In this document: positions 7,512 to 16,301 of the stretch, in pieces
Position numbering within the stretch: position 1 is the stretch's first letter
Layout: the number at the start of each line of letters is the position of its first letter
Assembly (NCBI GenBank): GCA_002812745.2
Contig: NCSJ02000517.1
Span: 1-21,086 of the forward strand
Direction of reading: 5' to 3'
DNA: 21,086 nt
From: Scytalidium lignicola
Lineage: Eukaryota > Ascomycota > Leotiomycetes
Notes under the pieces: generated by a model
Databases searched by the model: none
Told to the model about the DNA's origin: nothing
Seen by the model: the letters and a program-made list of their open reading frames with translations, nothing else
Position numbers and translations under genes: made by a program

Positions 7512-8240
7512 AAGGAGCGTCATGCTCACCGAGTACGTTTACAGATGGAGTTGGCTACGCTAGTCGTAGCCTTGGAGGATGAGGAATGAAAATCTTATAA
7601 AAGGTCTTAATTGCTAGTTCAACTAAGTGTATAATAAAGGAATAATCACTTACTTTCTTCTTCTTTTATACTTGTAAACAGCCTTAGAATATCTGAATTA
7701 CGTATATTACTGAGTATAAACTTACATGTTAATATCTCTTAGAACCTCTAGATATACTACATTATTTGTTATAATAACTCTAATAAGTAAGAGTATCAAC
7801 AGTTCCTTAATGGAAGTAGTATAAGAAACTACTATGTAAAACTGACTATGTGTAAAGACAAGGACTTGTAGATCAAGGCTAACCTTGTCAAACAACTAAC
7901 CTTGAAACTTGTTTATAATCACGGCAAAGTATACTTGAAGAGGGAATTACTTATGAGAAAGTGTAAAAGGTAAGTTGTTTTTGTTTAATATTAATTTGAT
8001 TTGAGGAATTATACAGATTTAACTATTCTACTCATCTCTTAATAACTGTCCTTTAATTGAATAATTTTATAAGGTTATAATTATTATATACATGTTATTG
8101 CATAAGCCTTCTAATAAGCAAAGATTATAAATCAGTATTATTAGTACCTTAACTTTTAATATCAGCTTAGATAAAGGTAAACTCAGTAGTTTTATAGATT
8201 ATAACACTTGCATGGTATATATATAGTTATTATTATCTTG
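7512..8240. other. AT-rich DNA without a gene
   Basis: No coding frame, tRNA or clear terminal repeat was found. Composition suggests RIP-mutated transposon sequence, possibly the body of the element that owned the LTR at 8241-8583, but no protein motif survives. Confidence 0.5.
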
Positions 8241-8583
8241 TGTTACAAAACTACGCCATCCAGGTCACTGGATAGCCAAGGGTAAGGTAGATGTTCAGGG
8301 ACAACGGAAACGTGTGACACACAAGCAAGTTACTAGGTCGAAGGTAGGATACAGTAATGTATTTAGGTTGAACACGAGGAATCTACTCTCATGTTCCTAC
8401 AGCGTGCTTATATAGATAATGAAATACAGTTGGATCCCTTGGAGTCCTTGGAGTCCACTGGAGTCCACCAGGGATCCCAAGACTCCATCACGTGACCCCT
8501 GATTGTTAGGTTCTCTATGCACACCTTCCGTGTACCGAGCCTCAGGCCTACACCAATCAGCTTGTTAGGTAAAACCCGTAACA
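8241..8583 (+). mobile_element. LTR of a retrotransposon, 343 bp, solo or orphaned
   Basis: The unit begins TGTTAC and ends GTAACA, perfect terminal inverted repeats of the TG..CA kind. Its last 84 bases match 1-84. TATATA lies at 8409-8414. Three GGAGTCC copies follow at 8441, 8450 and 8460 inside a GGATCCC..GGGATCC inverted pair, and CACGTG is at 8489-8494. This suggests U3 then R/U5 on the plus strand. The 5 bp on each side (TCTTG and TGAAT) do not match, so there is no clean target-site duplication. No primer-binding site or polyprotein was recognised beside it. Confidence 0.65.
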
Positions 8584-10126
8584 TGAATGCGACATGTTTG
8601 AAGCATGTCATCTTACTACAATAGGCTTACTCGCAATTTTGCTTTCTAAATTACAGCAAAGTGAATTGGCTTGTTACTCGGAAATTTTTAAGCTTCAAGA
8701 CTTCTTTTATCTCTTGTTTACAGAGTACCTTTGCGTAATAAATAGAATGTGAGGGAGCTTAAATTTTGTAGGAGATAACCTCTTTACTGTTATTTCCCTA
8801 TCTCCTGCAGGATTTAAGCTTTCCAATAGACCATTGAAAACAGACCGGCACTCTGATGAGCTGTTTTCCGGTAAGAGAGCAACTGCACGAGCTAGCCTGC
8901 GAGCTGTCGTACTCGGTGGCCAATCATATGCTGCAGATTTGCTCTTCCAGGGAAAGCGCAGGGCCGCATTTAACACTGTAGTTTTTAATAAACTATATAA
9001 ATTCTTAACAGATATTAAAAAAGATATTATGAATTCTGTGTAAATAGTCGATTAAACTGTTTAAACTAACTACTTTTCAACATTTATTGTAAATATAAAC
9101 TAACACTTTATATTACTAGTTTAAATATACTAAATCACAAAAACTAGCAAGGATTTTTATTAAAAAGATATATAGATAAGATAATATAAAGAAAAAAGTA
9201 TAAAAACTATAATTTATAAAGTTTTACATAATTTAAATATTCAATAATAAACATTATTATTAACTGTGCTTTTAATCTTTGTCGTCTACTTTTTTCTCAT
9301 TAAAATTATTAGTAACAAATGTTTATTATTATAGAAATCTATTATAAGATTAATGGAGGATTTTGTTTTTTATACTAATAATACTTTATTGTATACTAAG
9401 TATATAATATATGTTAGTATATCATATTAAGAGGTATAGAATGTCTTTTTTAAATGTATTTTTCCAGCTACAATTATTTTATCCTAGACACTATACTCTT
9501 TCATTCATTCTTTAACTTACTTTTCAACTTGTTTATCTTAGTAATTACTAGCAGTATTAATAAAGTTCTCTTTTTAAGAGTGGAAATAGTTAAGGATAGA
9601 GAAAATGATAGATTTGTTATATTTCTTTATGAAACTTGACTTAAAGAGCAATGTATTAGTAAGAGGTTAGAAAAATAGTGCTTAAGAGCCGAGAGAAGAC
9701 GAGCCGTTCTGACGTACCAAATATCCTCAAAGTTCATCGTCTTGAGGCATATAAGTGAGACCTTAACAGCAGCACTAGGTGCTAGTTGCTTGTGATAACC
9801 AAGGTTACTTTTGGGAGTTGCTGCTTCAGGGAAAGATATGTTGGATTGTTCAAAGAGGCGTTCAAAAGCTGTGGTATTCAAAGAGCAAAGATGTTGTAGA
9901 GCTGAGACTTAAACTGGCTTTTACAACTTCTTTATATAGAGATACCAAGAGAGACAATTACAGGATTTAACTGCTACTATACTATCTAGTTACCCACACT
10001 CCTATTGCTAGCGTCAGACTTGAGTGAATTTATCATCTCCATTTTTCGTCGGACAATCTGTAAAACATCGGGCATCACATTCTTCAACAACTTTCATTTC
10101 TATGGAGTTCCCTTTGCCCGCTGGCA
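8584..10126. other. Mostly AT-rich DNA with two less AT-rich islands of unknown origin
   Basis: Islands at about 8750-8980 and 9650-9970 have balanced composition and open frames of 60-90 codons on both strands, but no motif I recognise. The rest (9050-9640) is low-complexity AT-rich DNA. The islands may be remnants of genes or transposons. Confidence 0.45.
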
Positions 10127-10144
10127 GACGGCAGGTCTGCCGTC
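10127..10144. promoter_or_regulatory. Palindrome with CGG-N8-CCG just before the Zn2Cys6 pseudogene
   Basis: GACGGCAGGTCTGCCGTC has perfect 8-bp arms around GT and ends 3 bp before the ATG. It contains CGG-N8-CCG, the same geometry as 1435-1450. It could be an autoregulatory zinc-cluster site. Confidence 0.35.
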
Positions 10145-10147
10145 AAT

Positions 10148-10425
10148 ATGAAGCCTCGAGGTAGCAATGGCTGCTGGACCTGCCGGATGCGCAGGAAGAA
10201 GTGTGATGAGACGCACCCTGTTTGTTCCATATGCGAGTCGCTTCAGGTCACTTGTTATGGCTATGGCCAGAAGCCTTTATAGATGGACGAGCTCAAGGAG
10301 AGCGAAAACAATTACAGAGAATCCAGCGCATCATCAAGTATACTAACAAACTTAAAAGACAACTTCGCGCTTGTACAGCACATAAAATATTTTCACTACT
10401 AGCAGAGCAAGACGCTCCTGAATAG
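10148..10425 (+). pseudogene. Broken Zn(II)2Cys6 transcription factor, DNA-binding end only
   Basis: From the ATG at 10148 the frame gives MKPRGSNGCWTCRMRRKKC and onward, with the spacing C-x2-C-x6-C-x6-C-x2-C-x6-C, the complete binuclear zinc cluster of fungal regulators. A TAG at 10280-10282 ends this frame; it is one G-to-A change from TGG. Past it, the expected linker and coiled-coil-like stretch (GERKQLQRIQRIIKYTNKLK) is found in another frame, closing with TAG at 10423-10425. So there is at least one nonsense change and one frameshift. Family members are usually several hundred residues; no middle homology region follows, only AT-rich DNA. It is a truncated, mutated relic. An intron could in principle explain the frame change, but no good splice pair was seen. 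Confidence 0.75.
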
Positions 10426-10818
10426 TTAAACAGCAACATATAAATGCGTTTGTTTATATTAGGACTCTTTGTTTACTTTGGTGTTTTATCCCTTGCATTG
10501 TGGTGCCTAAGGCATATACAAAAGTCGTTATTATTACTACTACTCGAAGGGGTAGTGTATTGTTAGCAGTTGTGGTCCGAGCGCAATCTGGTACCGGCGG
10601 AAATGCGTGTGTCTAGGTAAGTTTAGTGTACGGTTAAGTATTATAAAATATCATGTACTGTTAGTCCAAATAATAGAGTTACTCTTCCCTTCCCTGAATG
10701 TTTATTAATTGGGTTCTTTTTAGTTACTTTCAACCTAAAATATTAGTAAACGCCTCGTAAAGTTCTTAGCTCTAAAGAAATATTAATGTAATCTTAGCTT
10801 ACTAAACAGATTTGTTAT
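10426..10818. other. AT-rich stretch without a gene
   Basis: Lies between the Zn2Cys6 relic and the second pogo element. No coding signal or repeat was recognised. Confidence 0.5.
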
Positions 10819-12690
10819 AACGTAATTCCTACTCGGTTGGGCTACCCGGTCGGTTAGGCTACTTCTCCCACCAAATCAAGTGTACAAGACTAAATATTCA
10901 ACCACAAACAATTAAATTACAATCTATCTAATTACTAGCTAATTGAGAGCAATTAGTTCTTTTATGTCCTATAATTCCACACTCTGAACATGTTAGTAGC
11001 CGTCGTTGTAGTACTGGCAAGTTCTCTGTAGAAGTTGAAGGATTTGACCTCATTACTACTTCTTGACCTCCTGTATTTGACTAAGCTATCTCTCGAGCTT
11101 CTTCTGCTGTTAATGGGCTAGTTTAGGGTATTTGCTTTCTAGATCTTTTAGATTTTTACTATAACGATTGAATGGTAGCCTTCAATTCTTAATTCTCTTT
11201 TGCTAAAAATATTCTATTATGTAAGGTTATTTCACACCCTTTAACTAATTGCTTTAATGCTATTCTGGTAAGTGTAAAAGGACTCTTATGTTGTTAGAGC
11301 ATTGTTTGAATAGAATTATATTGCTTTTGTAATTGAATTAAGTTGTGAGGTGTTTCAAGGACTTAAGATGCTCTTGAATTACTATGGCTACTCTTAGGAG
11401 AGGTAAATCTCTTTTCTATTCTAAGTTGTAATTTAAACAGAATATGATCTGGATTATATGGAATTAACCTTGTTCTTACAAACCCTTAACAGATATTATT
11501 TATTGTAAATGTATTTTAGCGTATAATTAGATATATTTCCAGGAAATCAAGCTTGTCAATATAGTGGATATTCATATGTACTTTACTTTTTATCATAGTA
11601 TTATACATATGTTTTAGAATAGCAAAATAGCTTATATCCAATGGTTGAAGGATATGAGATGAATGTAAAGGTATATAGACTATAATAATCTTATTCTGAA
11701 GGTAATATTTGTTAAACTTAGAAGTTACATAGCTTTTATGACCATCAAGGATAAGCATATGATATTAACCTTTAATACATGATTTAGTAGATGGATTAAG
11801 GGTTTTCTGAAGTTATTCAAAGTTAATTGAATTATTAGTTCATCCATTATTACTTGTAGTAATCTTCTAGCTTTGTAGTAAATCATTATACTATCTAAGA
11901 AATAAGTTCTTTCCTTTAAAGATAATCATAAGAGGTAATGCTTATCTAGAAGTATTTACAGCTTTAATAATAGTTATCTATTCTCTGTTTTTAAGCTGTA
12001 GAAGTGGAGGTTTGCTAAAAAAATCAGAAGATATAATTACTTTAGTAGTAGTAATTGTTCTTATAGCAAATTTTGTCTTATTAAAGTTGTAAACATTTTC
12101 ATCTAAAATCTTATATTGTTGTTTTATTGTTAACATTCGTTTAAATTATTCTTGAACAACTTTTGAANTTTTTATATTTAGTACGTTAATAGTTATATTG
12201 TTGTATGTATTTAGTATTTAAATTAGAATAGTGTTTTATGAAGTCATAGAATTAGTTTTTCTTTATTGAAGAAGGAGGAATAAGTTCACTATGCTTGGAG
12301 AGTAGAATATTACTTATTGTGCGCACATTTGAAGGTTTAAAGGCAATCTTCGTTTTTCTATAGAGATTATCCACTATACAAGTGATTCTTCTTTAAGTTG
12401 TGTCATTCTGAAGCACTTGTTGTAAGTAGTTAACTGTTGAACTCGGCTATGATAACGTGCTCTTAGTGTAGTATAAGGGACATCAAAAATACGTACTGCA
12501 GATTGAAAAGACGTGATTTGACCATCTTTTAACGCATTTATAATAAGAAGAATTCTTCTCTCTTACTCTAGACTATTTTTTATTGGCATCTGAGTGTGTT
12601 TTAGTTGAAAAATAATTAATAGAAAGTGGTAGTGTTGATACAATTGAAGGTTTGGTGGGGAAGTGCGCCGGTAGACCGGGAATTAACGTA
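10819..12690 (-). mobile_element. Decayed Fot1/pogo-like DNA transposon, near full length
   Basis: About 1.9 kb, the normal size for Fot1 relatives. The transposase runs leftward from about 12589 (start MPIKNSLE, then RILLIINALKDGQITSFQSA, the N-terminal helix-turn-helix). It passes through many stops and frame breaks to 11758-11516, where LILDGHKSY and HSSHILQPLD carry the second catalytic Asp region of the DDE_1 domain. The ends resemble each other inverted: ACGTAATTCC with CTTCTCCCACCAAA on the left, and on the right GGAATTAACGT with the complement of CTTCCCCACCAAA. The exact boundaries and the TA duplication are uncertain. Stop codons in place of Gln/Trp codons and the low GC indicate RIP. 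Confidence 0.82.
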
Positions 12691-12693
12691 ATT

Positions 12694-12727
12694 GCTGGTC
12701 TGACCGATCAGCTGGTCTCACCGATCA
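12694..12727. repeat. Two tandem 17-bp units beside the right end of the second pogo element
   Basis: GCTGGTCTGACCGATCA is followed directly by GCTGGTCTCACCGATCA, with one mismatch. The period equals that of the repeats at 668-701 although the sequence differs. Confidence 0.7.
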
Positions 12728-13039
12728 CTGGAATTCACTGCAAAATTGTCAAATTTTGAGTTCTAATAACAACTATATTATATTTTAAAATGCAAATTTG
12801 AAAGCAAATTGCTATTATTAATTTTACATCAAATAATTAATATTTATATGATTAAAATTATTTGATTAATGTTAATATCACTAAAATCGAATTTGGCCTT
12901 ATAATTCAGGCTATTGATTAAGCAGGAGACATAGAAAGATTAAAAATATCTAAGGTTATTTAGAAACGATATAGAATAAGAAGCTGCTGAAACGATTTGA
13001 AAACCGATTAGGTAGAAAGAGGGACTTAAAGTAACCTAA
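12728..13039. other. AT-rich stretch without a gene
   Basis: No coding frame or repeat was recognised between the pogo end and the hydrophobic exon remnant. Confidence 0.5.
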
Positions 13040-13386
13040 TTAAAAAATTATGACCTTAACAGCCTTCTATTTGTGGCGTTACAGGGACCTTTACTATACT
13101 TATTATGTTTGGTCTTGGCCTACGCAGCCTATGTACATCCAACATTTAACGGTATAAAGTTTCTGCCTGTTGACGGGATTTGGCTGGCGCTTCCACAGTC
13201 CATAACGCGGTTGTATGTTTCCGAGAGGAATTGTGTAATATGGTAAGACTATAACTAAGGTGGAGGAATTCCAAAACCAACATCCAAATCAAATTTCTAA
13301 GGGGCTGGTTGTGTTTGACGGGGGAAATGTTGGTGTTGGCGGCGTTAGTGATGCTAGTCGTTCCTCGGTGCTGCTACCTGTTTTAG
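13040..13386 (+). pseudogene. Possible exon pair of an unrecognised membrane protein
   Basis: A frame open from 13040 reads through GPLLYLLCLVLAYAAYVHPT and VDGIWLALPQSITRLYVSER to a GTAAGA donor at 13243. A 59-nt intron (13243-13301) with an ACTAAG branch-like site and a CTAAG acceptor would join it in frame to a second hydrophobic stretch (GEMLVLAALVMLVVPR), ending with TAG at 13384-13386. There is no ATG in the first part; an acceptor-like TTACAG at 13079-13084 suggests it is an internal exon. The composition is more gene-like than its flanks. I do not recognise the family. It may be a gene remnant or a chance frame. Confidence 0.3.
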
Positions 13387-13676
13387 GAAACCCTAGTACA
13401 ACTTGAGTATGATGATGTGAGATACAACGATATTTTAGTTAATATTTTAGTCATAATAGACATTTGACCTGATCTTTGAGAGTATTTTTCAGGAAAATTA
13501 ACGATATCCTTGATACAGTGATATTATTGTGAGTGTCCTGAAGGGATTATTTGTACAGTGATATCGATATATTGATCCATTTATAACAATGAGATTAGTC
13601 CCAATAAGGTATAATGTCATGTTTTTGAGCAATATTTACCTTGAATAAAGGCTTGAGCTAAATGCACTCAGCACTT
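13387..13676. other. Gene-free stretch
   Basis: No coding region seen. ACAGTGATAT occurs twice (near 13515 and 13555) as a short direct repeat. Confidence 0.4.
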
Positions 13677-14220
13677 AGCTAAAGGCACCTACCGCCACCG
13701 GTATCGGCATTTTTTCCCCTAAATAATTCATCCAAACGCAATATCCTGGCATTGGTATTAACTAAGTATACCATTGTGGTATTGCAATTTCCTATATAAT
13801 TGGCTAAGAAAATTTGTTAATTTATTTGCCAAGGCTGGTATCAATGTTGCGATATATATTGTTCTCCCATTTATAGCTTATGATTTTAGCGATTACAGCG
13901 TATTACATACAGGGCATAGATAGCCTAAAAAGCACCTGGTTATAGAACATTTTCAGTATAAGCAATCGCAACATGGGCTGTACCGTACAGTACAGCCCAC
14001 GGCCGTAGGTGGTTGGCTTCCCTTTCTATGGCCTAGCCTACAAGCCTGTAGGGCCCGTAAGCTTAACTATAGTTATAATGCTAGACTTGCGAGATAATAA
14101 CTATTATAACATTTAAAAAATATAGGCTCTGCACATAAGTACACATCTAATTTGTATGCGATTGCAAGATTTGATTATACAGGCGGGGTCCGATACCGGT
14201 GGTGGTGATTGCCTTTAGCT
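13677..14220. mobile_element. MITE-like nonautonomous element with about 31-bp terminal inverted repeats
   Basis: The left end 13677-13708 (AGCTAAAGGC, then CCACCGGTATCGG) is matched inverted by 14190-14220 with a few mismatches. The enclosed 544 bp has no coding capacity. This is the architecture of a miniature inverted-repeat element. A target-site duplication is not obvious, so the family is not assigned. It ends about 430 bp upstream of the GT17 start codon, within the likely promoter. Confidence 0.62.
13975..13998. repeat. Palindrome inside the MITE-like element
   Basis: GGGCTGTAC (13975-13983) pairs exactly with GTACAGCCC (13990-13998) around a 6-nt loop. CCGTACAGTACAGCCC (13983-13998) matches 5899-5914 at 15 of 16 bases. 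Confidence 0.6.
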
Positions 14221-14649
14221 CTGCCCTAAATAAAAGCATACAATTATCGTGACTAATATTTTTGTAAGATACGAGGTATTAGTCCATTTTGAACCAACGA
14301 TACCTTAGGTTTTAGCAGGTCAGCGGAGGATTTATGATGCCGAGTTACGCTACATGCTCCGATTGGTTACCATATGGTCGGGAGCTAGTGGGTTGTCCCG
14401 CACAGCCACACCGGTATGGCATCGCAGGGGGCATGATTGGTGCAGTTGTAGCTCGCAATGTCATTCAAATCCTTCACATTATTGCAGCCTGCTGGGCGGC
14501 AGCTTACGTGAGGAGGCAGGACCGTGGGATTAGGCTGCCATATTCCATTAATGAGTGCTGCTTTTGGACATGGTCGTTTCTCCCCCTTCATTTCTTGCTT
14601 CTGAACGCCATCGTGTGTGAAATTATTCTAATATCGACATTTTGTTTAC
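14221..14649. other. GT17 upstream region
   Basis: Composition is more balanced than the surroundings. A 109-codon open frame (14334-14663, +) with hydrophobic runs overlaps the GT17 start in another frame, but has no recognisable motif and is not called as a gene. No clear TATA box was found. Confidence 0.4.
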
Positions 14650-15831
14650 ATGGATGTGTTTAGAAATAGGGAATGGACGAGGTATCATGCGGCATCTACG
14701 AGAGTTCAACGGCAATATGTAAAGGTTGTTAGCATCTTTATTTTCATTTCGATAATCGGTTTTTATTTTAGAGAGCATCTTCAATTTGCTAAGCGGAGGC
14801 ATGCTATCAGCATGATGGATATCGAGCTAGAGGACTCACTAGCGACTGCATCAGAGACGTCAATTCATCTTGATCCAAATGGCTTCTTGGAGTTCTCTCC
14901 GGCGTCAAAATACTGCGCTGCACATAATTGGAAGGTCTTCCCGCATCGAGAATCGCGACGAAAGATTTACGATCTCACCATGGTCAATACGGAGCTGGAT
15001 TGGCTAGAGATCAGATTAAACGAACTTCAAGACCACGTCGATTACTTTGTCATCCTCGAATCCGCAACCACCTTCACAGGCCTCCCCAAGAATCTCACTC
15101 TATCACAGAACTGGTCGCGCTTCCAACAATTCACGAGCAAGATTATATACCACGTCTTTGACAACCCGCCTAATAGCACCAGTTCCTGGGACCACGAAAT
15201 CCACCAACGAAATGCCATGTTTACCCAAGTTCTCCCTTCCCTCAAAGGACTCCAAGCTCCCAACCATGACGATGTCATCCTCGTCTCTGATCTCGATGAG
15301 ATTCCAAGACCAGCGACCCTGACACTGTTGCGCAACTGCGAATTCCCCAGACGCCTGACACTCAGAAGTAAGTTCTACTACTACAGTTTCCAATGGGTGC
15401 ATCGTGGATCCGAATGGGCGCACCCACAGGCAACCACCTACGCCGGTGCAACCGGCACTATACTTCCGCAAGACTTGCGTGGAGGTCACAATGCTCCATT
15501 TTTTGATCGTGAGAAGGCAGATTTGTGGAATGCGGCGTGGCATTGTAGTTCCTGCTTTGCGACGATTGAGGAGATGCTGGGGAAGATGAAGAGTTTCTCA
15601 CACACGGAGTTAAATAAGGAGAAGTTTAGAGAGAAGAAAAGGATTGTGGATAGGATTAGACATGGGAAGGATCTTTGGGATAGATGGGGTCAGTATTATG
15701 ATCGTGTGATGAATAATCAGGACGTGCCCTTGTATTTGAAGGGGGTGGGAATGAGAGAGAGGTTTGGGTATATGTTGGATAGGGACGGACAGAATGCGGG
15801 ATTTGTGGATTATAAGCCAGGGAAGGAGTAA
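14650..15831 (+). CDS. GT17-family glycosyltransferase (beta-1,4-N-acetylglucosaminyltransferase III-like)
   Basis: An intact, intronless gene of 393 aa. The GT17 family (PF04724) includes animal GnT-III (MGAT3), which adds bisecting GlcNAc to N-glycans in the Golgi; the fungal donor and acceptor are not established. A short basic N terminus and one hydrophobic segment (about 24-40, VKVVSIFIFISIIGFYF) give a type II membrane anchor. The catalytic domain follows: KIYDLTMVNTELDWLEIRL (105-123), ESATTFTGLPK (137-147), the acidic metal/sugar-nucleotide motif SDLDEIPRP (213-221), KFYYYSFQWVHRG (241-253), NAAWHCSSC (294-302) and KSFSHTELN (314-322). Sequons at N148, N154 and N175 fit a luminal domain. 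The first ATG is chosen because it includes the anchor. Length and motif order look complete. Confidence 0.93.
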   Translation: MDVFRNREWTRYHAASTRVQRQYVKVVSIFIFISIIGFYFREHLQFAKRRHAISMMDIELEDSLATASETSIHLDPNGFLEFSPASKYCAAHNWKVFPHRESRRKIYDLTMVNTELDWLEIRLNELQDHVDYFVILESATTFTGLPKNLTLSQNWSRFQQFTSKIIYHVFDNPPNSTSSWDHEIHQRNAMFTQVLPSLKGLQAPNHDDVILVSDLDEIPRPATLTLLRNCEFPRRLTLRSKFYYYSFQWVHRGSEWAHPQATTYAGATGTILPQDLRGGHNAPFFDREKADLWNAAWHCSSCFATIEEMLGKMKSFSHTELNKEKFREKKRIVDRIRHGKDLWDRWGQYYDRVMNNQDVPLYLKGVGMRERFGYMLDRDGQNAGFVDYKPGKE

Positions 15832-16301
15832 TATTTGGCGTATTTAGAGGTTAGATGATTGACAAGAGGTAAAACAATACCCTGTAGAATAGACATTGAA
15901 TAGCATAGCGATGATTGGGTCCTTTCTTATTTTAAATCTTTGATTTCCATTTCTCTTTGCGCGGTTAAGGCCCTTTGTTCACATGTTCACACAATGATAT
16001 TATACACTGAAACTCGCTATTTAGTCGCTATATATTAGTGAGTTACTGAGATATAGTATGAAATATGGAAGTCTTCTAAGACCAATTCCTACTAAGGGCT
16101 TATTTTTTCGTTCTTTTTCTTTACTAATTTACCGTTGTATTTTTGATATACTATGACGGAAACTCATTTTTCTGTTTCATTTTTCATAGCATTAACCAAC
16201 CTATTATAGTTTATTATAAAGAATGATATCTCAAAATTAGAATTCGTTTTTGTTATACTCGCTAAGTAGAAAACATTATTGATAGATGTTATTTCTTAGC
16301 A
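15832..16301. other. AT-rich intergenic region between convergent genes
   Basis: Holds the 3' ends of the GT17 gene and of the minus-strand filamin-like gene. Nothing else is recognised. Confidence 0.55.

Noticed and set aside
7086..7529. Several minus-strand frames rich in Ala, Arg and Gly
   Set aside because: They are the complement of the Ala/Pro codons of the spliced plus-strand DUF3716-like gene, and stop codons are rare there because of its GC-rich repeats.
8707..9043. Overlapping frames on both strands around 8707-9043
   Set aside because: No motif, no splice-supported extension and no family resemblance; kept only as a less AT-rich island.
9627..9970. Frames on both strands in a second island
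   Set aside because: Compared by eye with the 8.7-9.0 kb island for a common repeat; no convincing alignment.
14334..14663. 109-codon plus-strand frame with hydrophobic runs just upstream of GT17
   Set aside because: It overlaps the GT17 start in another frame, has no recognisable motif, and an equally open minus-strand frame lies in the same DNA. Composition alone does not support a gene.
15042..15543. Long minus-strand frames opposite GT17
   Set aside because: They lie wholly inside the conserved GT17 coding region, whose motifs are clear on the plus strand.
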